DNA of 64,000 bases from Parabacteroides distasonis (GTDB lineage: Bacteria > Bacteroidota > Bacteroidia > Bacteroidales > Tannerellaceae), in assembly GCA_021531385.1 (NCBI GenBank), contig JAFBIR010000016.1, positions 1 to 64,000 on the forward strand, given 5' to 3'. Shown here piece after piece: positions 42,131 to 50,754 of this stretch. The translations under genes and the position numbers were made by a program. The notes below the pieces were generated by a model. That model saw nothing but the letters and a program-made list of their open reading frames with translations, was not told the origin of the DNA and did not search any database. Numbering within the stretch: the stretch's first letter is position 1; each line of letters begins with the position of its first letter.

Positions 42131-45100
42131 ATGTCAAAAAACAATATGAAGAAAGTCCTCGTCTTAGGTTCTGGTGCCTTGAAAATCGGACAGGCAGGCG
42201 AGTTTGACTATTCTGGTTCACAAGCGCTGAAAGCGTTGCGTGAGGAGGGAATCAGCACAGTTTTGATCAATCCTAATATCGCAACGATCCAGACCTCTGA
42301 AGGTGTGGCTGATCGGGTTTATTTCTTGCCTATTACGCCCTACTTCGTGGAGGAGGTGATTAAGAAGGAGCGCCCTGACGGCATCCTATTGGCTTTCGGA
42401 GGTCAGACAGCCTTGAACTGCGGTACGGAACTTTACACTTCCGGTACATTGGCGAAATATGGGGTTAAGGTGTTGGGTACCTCCGTTGAGGCGATCATGT
42501 ACACAGAGGATCGTGATCTTTTCGTAAAGAAACTGAATGAGATCGAGGTAAAGACTCCGATCAGCCAAGCGGTGGAAAGCATGGAGGATGCCGTGGCTGC
42601 CGCTAACAAGATTGGTTATCCGATCATGATTCGCTCAGCGTATGCACTGGGTGGTATGGGTAGCGGTATCTGCCAGAATGAGGCAGAGTTGCGCACCTTG
42701 GCGGAAAGCGCTTTCGCCTACTCACCGCAGATCCTCGTGGAGGAGTCGTTGAAGGGATGGAAAGAGATCGAGTTTGAGGTGATCCGTGATAAGAACGACC
42801 ACTGCTTCACCGTGGTTAGTATGGAGAATGTCGATCCGTTGGGTGTGCATACCGGCGAGAGTATCGTGGTAGCGCCTACCTGCTCATTGACCAACCAGGA
42901 GTTGGAGCTGTTGCAGGAGCTTTCGATCAAGGCGATTCGCCACTTGGGTATTGTCGGCGAGTGTAACATCCAGTATGCTTTCAACTCCGACACGTGCGAC
43001 TATCGTGTGATCGAGGTAAATGCCCGCTTGAGTCGTTCTTCCGCGTTGGCTTCGAAGGCCAGCGGTTATCCCTTAGCTTTCGTAGCCGCTAAGTTGGCGT
43101 TAGGTTATGGCTTGGACGAGATTGGCGAGATGGATACGCCCAACTCCGCTTACAAAGCCCCGGAGGTAGATTACATGATCGTGAAGATCCCGCGTTGGGA
43201 TTTGACCAAGTTCGTAGGCGTGAGCCGTCAGATTGGCTCCAGCATGAAGTCTGTTGGCGAGATCATGTCTATTGGTAAGAGCTTTGAGGAGATCATGCAG
43301 AAGGGTCTGCGTATGATTGGTCAGGGTATGCACGGATTTGTAGGCAACAACGACATTCACTTCGACAACCTGGAGGAGGAGTTAGCGAACCCGACCGACC
43401 TGCGTATCTTCGCTGTGGCGGAGGCTTTGATGCAGGGTTACAGCGTGGAGCGCATCTATGAGCTGACCAAGATTAACTCCTGGTTCCTGAACAAGTTGAA
43501 GAATATCGTCGATTATGTGGCTGTCTTGAAACAATACCACAAGATCGAGGAGCTGCCGGCTGATGTCTTGAAAGAGGCAAAGCGTCTGGGTTTCTCCGAC
43601 TTCCAGATCGCTCGTTTCGTGGAGAATCCCTCGGGCAATATGGAGAAAGAGAATATCCGTGTACGTAGCTTGCGTAAGAAGTTGGGTATCTTGCCGACTG
43701 TGAAGCGTATCAATACGATCGCTTCTGAGCACCCTGAGCTGACCAACTATCTCTATATGACCTATGATGGGAAGGATCATGATATCACCTATTATCCGAA
43801 CGAGAAGAATGTGATCATCCTCGGATCGGGTGCTTACCGCATCGGTTCTTCTGTGGAGTTTGACTGGTGTTCGGTCAATGCGGCACAAACAGCTCGTAAG
43901 TTGGGCTATAAGTCCATCATGATCAACTATAACCCGGAGACGGTTTCGACCGACTACGACATGTGCGATCGCCTCTATTTCGACGAGCTCTCGTTCGAGC
44001 GTGTCTTGGATGTGATCGATTTGGAGTTGCCGAAGGGTGTGGTTGTCTCAGTGGGTGGTCAGATCCCGAACAACTTGGCGATGAAGCTGCACCGTCAGAA
44101 TGTGCCTGTGTTGGGTACCTCTCCCCTTTCAATCGACCGTGCGGAGAACCGTCACAAGTTCTCGGCGATGTTGGATCAGTTAGGCATTGACCAGCCTCGT
44201 TGGGCAGAGTTGACCAGCATGGAGGAGATCGACGACTTCATCGCGAAGGTAGGCTTCCCCATCTTGATTCGTCCCTCTTACGTGCTTTCCGGTGCGGCGA
44301 TGAACGTCTGCCACACGAAGGAGCAGATGATTGAGTTCTTGGGCTTGGCGGCTAAGGTATCGAAGGAATACCCAGTAGTGGTTTCAGAGTTCATGCAAGG
44401 TACGAAGGAGATCGAGTTCGACGCTGTGGCCCGCAATGGCGAGGTGGTGGAGTATGCGATCAGTGAGCACATCGAGTTCGCAGGTGTGCATTCAGGTGAT
44501 GCTACGTTGGTATTCCCGGCACAGAAGATCTATTTCGAGACGGCTCGCCGTATCAAGAAGGTCAGCAAGATGATTGCCAAGGAGTTGAACATTTCCGGTC
44601 CTTTCAATATCCAGTTCTTGGCGAAGAACAACTTCGTGAAGGTGATCGAGTGTAACTTGCGTGCTTCTCGTAGTTTCCCCTTCGTGTCCAAGGTGTTGAA
44701 GCGTAACTTTATCGAGACAGCTACCCGCATCATGCTCGATGCGCCCTATGATAAGCCCGATAAGAGCGCATTTGATATTGATTGGATTGGCGTGAAGGCC
44801 TCACAGTTCTCGTTCGCTCGTCTGCACAAGGCTGATCCGGTCTTGGGCGTGGATATGAGCTCAACGGGTGAGGTCGGCTGTATCGGCGATGACTTCAATG
44901 AGGCATTGCTTTCGGCGATGATCGCTGTGGGCAACAAGATCCCGCAGAAGAACATCCTGGTTTCTTCCGGTGCGGCTAAGAGCAAGGTGGATCTGTTGGA
45001 GCCTTGTCGCACGTTGGCCGCTAAGGGTTATACCATCTATGGCACACACGGTACGGCGAAGTTCTTAAATGATAATCAAATCCCAGCGATCACCGTTTGT

Positions 45101-45349
45101 TGGCCGGATGAGGAGGGCGACAACAACATCATGGAGATGTTCAGCAAACATGTCTTTGAGTTGGTAGTCAACATCCCGAAGGATCACAGCAAGCGTGAGC
45201 TGACTAACGGTTACAAGATCCGTCGTGCGGCGATCGACCATAACATTCCGTTGATCACCAATGCTCGTTTAGCCAGTGCCTTCATCGATGCCTTCTGCGA
45301 GATGCGTCAAGAGGACATCCAGATCAAGAGCTGGCAAGAGTATAAGTAA
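42131..45349 (+). CDS. carB: Carbamoyl-phosphate synthase large subunit
   Basis: Makes carbamoyl phosphate for arginine and pyrimidine synthesis from bicarbonate, ATP and ammonia passed from CarA. It has 1,072 residues with two homologous ATP-grasp halves (first: GSGALKIGQAGEFDYSGSQA and IRSAYALGGMGSG; second: GSGAYRIGSSVEFDWCSVNA and IRPSYVLSGAAMNV) and a C-terminal MGS-like allosteric domain with YTIYGTHGTAKFL. The second-half residues RPSYVLSG and IECNLRASRSFPFVSKV are conserved. carA is not adjacent. It ends at a strong terminator. Confidence 0.97.
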   Translation: MSKNNMKKVLVLGSGALKIGQAGEFDYSGSQALKALREEGISTVLINPNIATIQTSEGVADRVYFLPITPYFVEEVIKKERPDGILLAFGGQTALNCGTELYTSGTLAKYGVKVLGTSVEAIMYTEDRDLFVKKLNEIEVKTPISQAVESMEDAVAAANKIGYPIMIRSAYALGGMGSGICQNEAELRTLAESAFAYSPQILVEESLKGWKEIEFEVIRDKNDHCFTVVSMENVDPLGVHTGESIVVAPTCSLTNQELELLQELSIKAIRHLGIVGECNIQYAFNSDTCDYRVIEVNARLSRSSALASKASGYPLAFVAAKLALGYGLDEIGEMDTPNSAYKAPEVDYMIVKIPRWDLTKFVGVSRQIGSSMKSVGEIMSIGKSFEEIMQKGLRMIGQGMHGFVGNNDIHFDNLEEELANPTDLRIFAVAEALMQGYSVERIYELTKINSWFLNKLKNIVDYVAVLKQYHKIEELPADVLKEAKRLGFSDFQIARFVENPSGNMEKENIRVRSLRKKLGILPTVKRINTIASEHPELTNYLYMTYDGKDHDITYYPNEKNVIILGSGAYRIGSSVEFDWCSVNAAQTARKLGYKSIMINYNPETVSTDYDMCDRLYFDELSFERVLDVIDLELPKGVVVSVGGQIPNNLAMKLHRQNVPVLGTSPLSIDRAENRHKFSAMLDQLGIDQPRWAELTSMEEIDDFIAKVGFPILIRPSYVLSGAAMNVCHTKEQMIEFLGLAAKVSKEYPVVVSEFMQGTKEIEFDAVARNGEVVEYAISEHIEFAGVHSGDATLVFPAQKIYFETARRIKKVSKMIAKELNISGPFNIQFLAKNNFVKVIECNLRASRSFPFVSKVLKRNFIETATRIMLDAPYDKPDKSAFDIDWIGVKASQFSFARLHKADPVLGVDMSSTGEVGCIGDDFNEALLSAMIAVGNKIPQKNILVSSGAAKSKVDLLEPCRTLAAKGYTIYGTHGTAKFLNDNQIPAITVCWPDEEGDNNIMEMFSKHVFELVVNIPKDHSKRELTNGYKIRRAAIDHNIPLITNARLASAFIDAFCEMRQEDIQIKSWQEYK

Positions 45350-45375
45350 TTGCAAACAGCCATCACGGCATAGTG

Positions 45376-45410
45376 TAGGGACGATCTGTATGGGTCGCCC
45401 CTATTTTTTT
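45376..45410 (+). terminator. Terminator of carB
   Basis: TAGGG-A-CGA pairs with TCG-C-CCCTA (one mismatch) around a ten-base loop and is followed by seven T. Confidence 0.8.
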
Positions 45411-45428
45411 GCCAAAATCGCATTTTCC

Positions 45429-45458
45429 TCTGTCAGGTTGTCTGCCTTATCTGACAGA
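45429..45458. promoter_or_regulatory. Inverted repeat in the hsp20 upstream region
   Basis: TCTGTCAG, a 14-base spacer, CTGACAGA: a perfect 8-bp inverted repeat in the 331-base gap between carB and hsp20. It could be a transcription-factor site for the heat-shock gene. The remaining gap holds the direct repeats listed next and nothing else that I recognise. Confidence 0.45.
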
Positions 45459-45482
45459 TTTTCAATTGGAAACATCAAAGAA

Positions 45483-45540
45483 GTTTGCGTAGGTTTAAAG
45501 CGGGTGGCGCATCGATTAAATTTGTTTGCATACGTTTAAA
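45483..45540 (+). repeat. Direct repeats GTTTGC-TA-GTTTAAA upstream of hsp20
   Basis: GTTTGCGTAGGTTTAAA (45483-45499) and GTTTGCATACGTTTAAA (45524-45540) differ at two positions and are 41 bases apart. A shorter AGTTTGCACA follows near 45587. They may be regulatory sites. Confidence 0.5.
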
Positions 45541-45680
45541 AGGGATCTGACCTTAGCAAGGGACTGGTCGTTCGGGCACGAAGTTTGCACAATCCTTAGC
45601 GAATTCGGGAAGCCGAAAGGCAGAGCGGGTTCAAAAGAAAAATAGATAAATAAAGAACTAAAGAATAGGAGATTAAGATT

Positions 45681-46115
45681 ATGATGCCGAGTAAAAGAAT
45701 GTACAACAATGATCAGAATTGGTTACCGACTTTCTTCAATGATTTCTTCGATAACGATTGGATGATGAAGACAAACGCCACCGCCCCTGCGATCAATGTC
45801 GTAGAGAGCGACAAGGATTACAAGGTTGAGGTAGCCGCTCCGGGTATGAAAAAGGAGGATTTCAATATCCATTTGGGTGAGAACAACGAGTTGGTCATCA
45901 CGATGGAGCAGAAGAACGAGAACAAAGAGGAGCACAAGAAATACTTGCGTCGCGAGTTTGCTTACTCGAAGTTCCAGCAATCTTTCATCCTGCCCGACGA
46001 CGTAGAAAAGGAGAAAATAAGTGCCAGCGTGAACGATGGTATCTTGACAATCGAGTTGCCTAAACACGCACCTGAGGAGAAAGCTAAGGTTAACCGAGTC
46101 ATTGAGATTCAGTAA
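45681..46115 (+). CDS. Small heat-shock protein Hsp20
   Basis: An ATP-independent chaperone of the alpha-crystallin family that holds unfolding proteins, 144 residues. The alpha-crystallin domain spans about 35-130: PAINVVESDKDYKVEVAAPGMKKEDFNIHL, LRREFAYSKFQQSFILPDDVEKEKISASVNDGILTIELPK, and the PEE-type tail. The long upstream region contains an inverted repeat and direct repeats that may control it. There is an ATG-ATG start at 45681/45684. Confidence 0.96.
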   Translation: MMPSKRMYNNDQNWLPTFFNDFFDNDWMMKTNATAPAINVVESDKDYKVEVAAPGMKKEDFNIHLGENNELVITMEQKNENKEEHKKYLRREFAYSKFQQSFILPDDVEKEKISASVNDGILTIELPKHAPEEKAKVNRVIEIQ

Positions 46116-46121
46116 AAAACG

Positions 46122-46239
46122 TTGCCCGTAAGGGCGAAATTCATTGCCCGTAGTTTTCTAAAACGTTGCCCATCGAAATTTTTTTCGTTGCCCGTGGTTT
46201 TAGAAAACTATGGGCAATGTTTTTTTGTTTTACGGGCAA
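46122..46239. repeat. Iteron-like array of TTGCCC units in 22-bp register
   Basis: TTGCCC occurs on the plus strand at 46122, 46144, 46166 and 46188 (exactly 22 bp apart) and in inverted form ending at 46217 and 46239 (again 22 bp apart). Each unit is TTGCCC(G/A)T followed by an AT-rich 14-mer; units 2 and 4 carry GTTTTCTAAAAC and its complement, so a long hairpin forms across 46142-46220. It lies in the hsp20-lipoprotein gap. Confidence 0.85.
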
Positions 46240-46326
46240 TGAAATTTTGAAGGTTGCCTGCTGTTGCTATGCAGCGAATGGGGCTATTTTTACATCTGCT
46301 TCTATAAACAATCCACAAAGATTAGC

Positions 46327-46746
46327 ATGATGAAGAGCGTATTTACATTGTTGGCCGTTACGGCCTTGTTTACCACCTCGTGTTCGAAAGATGAGGTGAT
46401 TGAGGTGTCACAACTTACCGAGGGATATTGGGGTGAGTGCTACGACAACCCGAATTTCTCTATGGATAGCTCCGTTAAATATAAGTTCGAACTGGATGGA
46501 ACCTATACGTTGAAGGTTAATCATGCGCTGGTAGATACCACAGTGATTTACACACACAACTATCAGTTGCAAAACAATGTGCTGACATTGCAGACGGATT
46601 CACCTGTGGCAGAACAACAAAGCTACAACATCATCCTGTTGAGTGAGAAGGAGATGGCTTGGCAACGAGTAGGAACTTCCTATTCCGAAGGAACGCTCTC
46701 CTCGGATTACAAGCACTTCAATCACTATCCCGATGGCAACTATTGA
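46327..46746 (+). CDS. Small lipocalin-like lipoprotein
   Basis: A 139-residue lipoprotein. The signal peptide SVFTLLAVTALFTTSC ends at a lipobox cysteine, followed by SKDE. The mature part (YWGECYDNPNFSM, KYKFELDGTYTLKV, YQLQNNVLTLQTD) has the strand spacing of lipocalin-like DUF domains of Bacteroidales lipoproteins. The start is ATG 46327, with a second ATG at 46330. No partner gene is evident. Function unknown. Confidence 0.75.
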   Translation: MMKSVFTLLAVTALFTTSCSKDEVIEVSQLTEGYWGECYDNPNFSMDSSVKYKFELDGTYTLKVNHALVDTTVIYTHNYQLQNNVLTLQTDSPVAEQQSYNIILLSEKEMAWQRVGTSYSEGTLSSDYKHFNHYPDGNY

Positions 46747-46821
46747 ATGATTGCGGAGGAAAGATTTCCCCCTTCTTGCAATTAATTGGGCAACCAAAGG
46801 AGGAGGATAATTAAAAAACGC

Positions 46822-46829
46822 TAACTTTG
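46822..46829 (+). promoter_or_regulatory. -7 box of the three-Y/HTH sensor gene
   Basis: TAACTTTG, 39 bases before the ATG at 46869. Confidence 0.5.
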
Positions 46830-46868
46830 CCTCACTTGAATAGCATACCTACAAACACGTGAGCAAAG

Positions 46869-48935
46869 ATGTTGCGGCAACTCTACATAGGATGGATAGG
46901 ACTCCTGATCGTCTGTTTCGCGGCGAAGGGAGCGACGATCCCTGCTGTGCTAATCCAGAACTATTCCGTCAAGGACTACAAAGCGAGTTGCCAGAACTGG
47001 GATCTCTCCGTCTCCTACAACGGGTTTATCTATGCCGCGAATAACTCCGGCTTACTGAGCTTCGACGGCAACAATTGGCAGCTACACGAAATGCTCGATA
47101 AATCAGAACTGTATCATGTCACCTATTGGCGCGACACGCTCTATACAAAGGGTGAGGAGTCGATGGGCTATTGGTTGCGAGATGACTTCGAGCTGTTGCA
47201 TTATACGCCGGTTGACCACCTGCCGCCTAACGTGAAGTTTGAGAAGCCGGAAGTGGACTTCGTGATGCCTGAGGCGATTCAAGCGTTGAAGCCGACAGCC
47301 GTAGCTGCGGTGGGAGAGTTGATCTTTATTGGTACAGCAGCTTCGGGTCTTTTCATCACTGACGCTCAGGGTCAGGTCTATCATCATCTAACCATCAACA
47401 ATCAGTTGCAAGATAACATCGTGCGAGCGATTTGTGTGCAAGACAACACCTTGGCATGGGTAGCGTTAGACAATGGCATTACCCGTATTGAGGTGGATCC
47501 GCCCATTGCCATGCTGGATAAGCGTCAACATATTGGCAAGTTGGAGGATGCCGTGCTTCGTGCTGGCAAGCTCTATATCCAAACGAACCGTGGCTTTTAC
47601 AGCCGAGAGCTGGAAGCAGACGAGTTGTTTGAGCCGATTGATGCTGCGGTAGTGGCTGGCCTTTTCCCCACGCAGCAAGTGGCTGAGGGGTTGGAAGTCT
47701 CTGACCTGTTCACGGATCTATCGTCGTTGCAGCAATTCGCTCATTCGGAGGATTTGTATGCCCGTGGAGATGACCACTACTGGCTCACCACACAAAACGA
47801 GGCTGGCCTTTTCCAACTGAAAGGGGGAAAGGGCATCTTGAAATGCCGAATTCTCTTCACCAATTACAACCTTAACTTGGTGTCAAATGGCCGACGTTTC
47901 ATCCCGCTCAACGACTCTTTAGACTTAGTCTCTACCATGGAGGGAACCTTGTTAGTCAATACCCGTCAATTGATCGCAGGTAGCTTGGGAGGCATGACTA
48001 TGCCTAACTGCTCCCGCATCCATTATATCGACAAACGGGGTACCCATGCTATCGACCCGCATACGCAGGCGATCACTTTGCCGCATCATTTCCAAGAACT
48101 ATCAGTGTATGCAAGTACGACCGTTTTCACCCCCAACCACCAGATCAGCTATCGACTGGAGGGCGTTTCGGATGAATGGTCGGATTGGCAAAACGAGGGA
48201 GTCATTAAGTTCTTGCAGTTACCACCGGGTGAGTATCAGTTAGTGGTGCGCAAGTATGTGGCCAGAGGTCCTTTCCCAGAGTTCAGGTTAAAGATAGAGG
48301 TACGCTCGGCTTGGTATAACACACTGTGGGCTTACCTGCTTTATGCCTTGTTGTTGGGGGTAGCCATGCAAGTGGGGTTGCGCATTCGTTTGGCCAACCT
48401 GAAACGAAAGGAAGAGGCCCAACGGGAGGCGGAACGTATGGCCGAGCAACAACGTTTGCAGCAGTTGAGAAGCGAGATGTTGGAAGTGGAGCTGAAAAAC
48501 AAGAGCAATGAGCTGACCCTACAAACCACCGCCTTGGTGAAGCGCAACGAGGCGATCCAATCGTTCTTGAAGGAGCTGGATGAACAGAAGAGCACCTTGG
48601 GCGATCGTTATCCGAACAAGCTCTACAATCGTTTGCGCAAACTGATGGAGGATGGGCTGAACGACCAGGCCGACTGGCTGCAGTTCGAGAGCTACTTCAA
48701 CAGTGCTCATCATCATTTCATGGAGCGACTGCGACAGCAATATGCTGACATCACGATGGGCGACTTGCGCCTTTGCTGCTTGCTCCGCATGAACCTCTCG
48801 ACAAAAGAGATCGCCTCGCTATTGAATGTCTCCGTCCGGGCCATCGAGATCCGTCGTTATCGCCTACGCAAGCGCCTCATGCTTGAATCTGACACCAATT
48901 TGGTGGATTTCCTCCTCAAATTCGGAGAAGAATAG
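46869..48935 (+). CDS. Membrane-anchored three-Y sensor with LuxR-type HTH
   Basis: A 688-residue one-component regulator typical of Bacteroidota. Order: signal peptide (LYIGWIGLLIVCFAAKGA), a periplasmic beta-propeller-like region (about 25-385, with repeats such as FIYAANNSGLLSFDGNNW), a Y_Y_Y domain (about 405-470, YRLEGVSDEWSDWQNEG, LPPGEYQLVVRK), a membrane helix (LWAYLLYALLLGVAMQVGL near 485), a coiled coil, and a C-terminal LuxR-like helix-turn-helix (ITMGDLRLCCLLRMNLSTKEIASLLNVSVRAIEIRRYRLRKRL). It probably senses a periplasmic signal and acts on DNA directly from the membrane. The targets are unknown; the beta-helix/TonB locus nearby is one candidate. Confidence 0.9.
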   Translation: MLRQLYIGWIGLLIVCFAAKGATIPAVLIQNYSVKDYKASCQNWDLSVSYNGFIYAANNSGLLSFDGNNWQLHEMLDKSELYHVTYWRDTLYTKGEESMGYWLRDDFELLHYTPVDHLPPNVKFEKPEVDFVMPEAIQALKPTAVAAVGELIFIGTAASGLFITDAQGQVYHHLTINNQLQDNIVRAICVQDNTLAWVALDNGITRIEVDPPIAMLDKRQHIGKLEDAVLRAGKLYIQTNRGFYSRELEADELFEPIDAAVVAGLFPTQQVAEGLEVSDLFTDLSSLQQFAHSEDLYARGDDHYWLTTQNEAGLFQLKGGKGILKCRILFTNYNLNLVSNGRRFIPLNDSLDLVSTMEGTLLVNTRQLIAGSLGGMTMPNCSRIHYIDKRGTHAIDPHTQAITLPHHFQELSVYASTTVFTPNHQISYRLEGVSDEWSDWQNEGVIKFLQLPPGEYQLVVRKYVARGPFPEFRLKIEVRSAWYNTLWAYLLYALLLGVAMQVGLRIRLANLKRKEEAQREAERMAEQQRLQQLRSEMLEVELKNKSNELTLQTTALVKRNEAIQSFLKELDEQKSTLGDRYPNKLYNRLRKLMEDGLNDQADWLQFESYFNSAHHHFMERLRQQYADITMGDLRLCCLLRMNLSTKEIASLLNVSVRAIEIRRYRLRKRLMLESDTNLVDFLLKFGEE

Positions 48936-49171
48936 GTAGTGAACATTTAGATTTAGTGCTATTGATTGCTGGCGATGGAGAAAGTTGTATGAGCAATCAA
49001 TCTTAAATTTTTATCATTCATTTCCAGATGTTTATATATTTGTGTGAAAGTAAAGATGTAGTAGTCCTTTTGAGAAAAAACAGGATGAGAAAGTGATGTA
49101 GTAGCTTTTCTCCCTTGCATAAATAAAATTTAATCGTTCCTTTGCAAAAAATAGAGTTACTAAAGTTATAC

Positions 49172-50548
49172 ATGATGAAACACGAGTTGGAAAAGCAGTT
49201 AGAGGTGTTGGAGAAAAAGGGCATTGATCGCCGACACTTTTTCCGTTTGCTTGCAGCAAGCGGGCTTATGGTAAGTTTGAGTACGAACAAGGCGCAAGCC
49301 TTTTCCAGTAATGCGAAAGGCAAGATTGTGATTATTGGTGGTGGAGCTGCTGGTATCAGTATGGCTGCCCGATTAAAGCATTGGCTGGACGAACCTGATA
49401 TTACCTTGATTGATCCGAGCGATCGGCAATTTTATCAGCCGGGATTCACCTTGATTGCTTCTGGCGTGTATCAGCCGAATGAGGTATGGAAAAATCAGGC
49501 GGATTGTATGCCCAGTGGGATAAAATGGGTGAAGGATTCTGTAGTAGCGGTAGATCCGGTATGGAACCAGGTAACGACTGCGCGGAATGGCAAGATCCCG
49601 TATGACTTCTTGGTGCTGACTCCAGGTTTGCAATGCAACTGGGAAAAGGTGGAAGGCATCACGCAGCAGACGCTTGGTCAAGGCAATGCGCACAGTATTT
49701 ATGACTTCGAGGGTGCGCAGAAGACTTGGCAAGCTATTCAGGCTTTCGCGCAGAAGGGTGGTAAAGGTATTTATACGGATACCTACACGAAGCATAAGTG
49801 TGGTGGCGCACCGAAGAAGATTTGCCTGCTGACGGAGCACTACGCCCGCAAGCAGGGAACCCGTGAGAAGTTAGACTTCCACTATTATACGGCCTCTAAA
49901 GAACTGTATGATGTGCCTTATTTCACGCCGCGCTTGATCGAGATCTACAAAGAGCGTAACGTGCCTTACGAGGTGAACGTACGTGTAAAAGGTGTCGATA
50001 CGCAGGCAAAGCGGGTTTATATGGAGAAGATTGAGACCAAGGGCGAGGAGAAGATCACGACTCCTTTCGTAGAAGATTACGAATTCTTGCACTTCGTGCC
50101 GCCGATGTCAGCGCCCGATTTTGTGCGTGAGGCCGGCTTAGGTTGGACGGAAGGCAAGTTGGCTGCCGATGCTTGGGTGATGGTTGATAAGGAGACGTTG
50201 GTACACAAGAAATACCCCAACATCATCTCATTGGGTGATGTAGCCGGTATCCCGACCAGTAAGACCTCCGCGGCGATCCGTAAGCAGGTACCCATTGCTG
50301 CGAAGAATTTGATTGCCTTGATGGAGGGCAAAGAGCCTGTGGAGAAGTACAACGGTTATGCCGCTTGTCCGATTGTGACAGATTATGGCCATGTATTGCT
50401 GTGTGAGTTTGACTACGAGAAGAATCCGGACATTTCGTTCCCCTTCACGCTGATCGACACCTCTAAAGAGCAATGGTTGGCTTGGTTGCTGAAAGTGTAT
50501 ATCTTGAAACCACTCTATTTTTATGGTATGCTGAATGGCATCGCTTAA
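49172..50548 (+). CDS. Tat-exported SQR-like FAD/NAD(P) oxidoreductase
   Basis: A flavoprotein of 458 residues related to sulfide:quinone reductases. The N-terminus has a twin-arginine signal (DRRHFFRLLAASGLMV), so it acts on the periplasmic face. The FAD-binding GGGAAGISMAARL follows near residue 60. Two cysteines that fit SQR redox residues occur in KHKCGGAPKKI and in NGYAACPIVT; the C-terminal helices AWLLKVYILKPLYFYGM are amphipathic. The start is ATG 49172 or 49175; an in-frame TTG at 49142 lies in a CTTTG promoter-like stretch and is rejected. The substrate (sulfide or another thiol) is inferred. Confidence 0.87.
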   Translation: MMKHELEKQLEVLEKKGIDRRHFFRLLAASGLMVSLSTNKAQAFSSNAKGKIVIIGGGAAGISMAARLKHWLDEPDITLIDPSDRQFYQPGFTLIASGVYQPNEVWKNQADCMPSGIKWVKDSVVAVDPVWNQVTTARNGKIPYDFLVLTPGLQCNWEKVEGITQQTLGQGNAHSIYDFEGAQKTWQAIQAFAQKGGKGIYTDTYTKHKCGGAPKKICLLTEHYARKQGTREKLDFHYYTASKELYDVPYFTPRLIEIYKERNVPYEVNVRVKGVDTQAKRVYMEKIETKGEEKITTPFVEDYEFLHFVPPMSAPDFVREAGLGWTEGKLAADAWVMVDKETLVHKKYPNIISLGDVAGIPTSKTSAAIRKQVPIAAKNLIALMEGKEPVEKYNGYAACPIVTDYGHVLLCEFDYEKNPDISFPFTLIDTSKEQWLAWLLKVYILKPLYFYGMLNGIA

Positions 50549-50647
50549 TTGGATGATAAAGAACACAGATGATAATTACAGACCCTGAGAAGGTTTGCGC
50601 CTTCTCGCATTAGGATACTCCCTTATATCTAAATGCCGACCTAAAAC

Positions 50648-50684
50648 AAGAATCCCCGATTCCTCACGGAGCCGGGGATTCTTT
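50648..50684. terminator. Bidirectional terminator
   Basis: AGAATCCCCG pairs with CGGGGATTCT around a 13-14 base loop, with T-rich ends on both sides, between the SQR-like gene (plus) and the beta-helix lipoprotein gene (minus). A second hairpin (GAGAAGG / CCTTCTC) lies at 50587-50606. Confidence 0.85.
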
Positions 50685-50754
50685 ATATTGGTAATAGCTG
50701 CCTATCTTAGACATGGAAACAGAAAGATAGGTCAGGGATTACCCGAAAGGAACA

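Noticed and set aside
46122-46239. CRISPR array
   Set aside because: Only about eight bases per unit are conserved, the period is 22 bp, half of the units are inverted and no cas gene is present.
48936-49171. A small gene or RNA in the 236-base gap before the SQR-like gene
   Set aside because: Only short AT-rich frames without motifs and no stable conserved-looking structure; I see nothing supportable.
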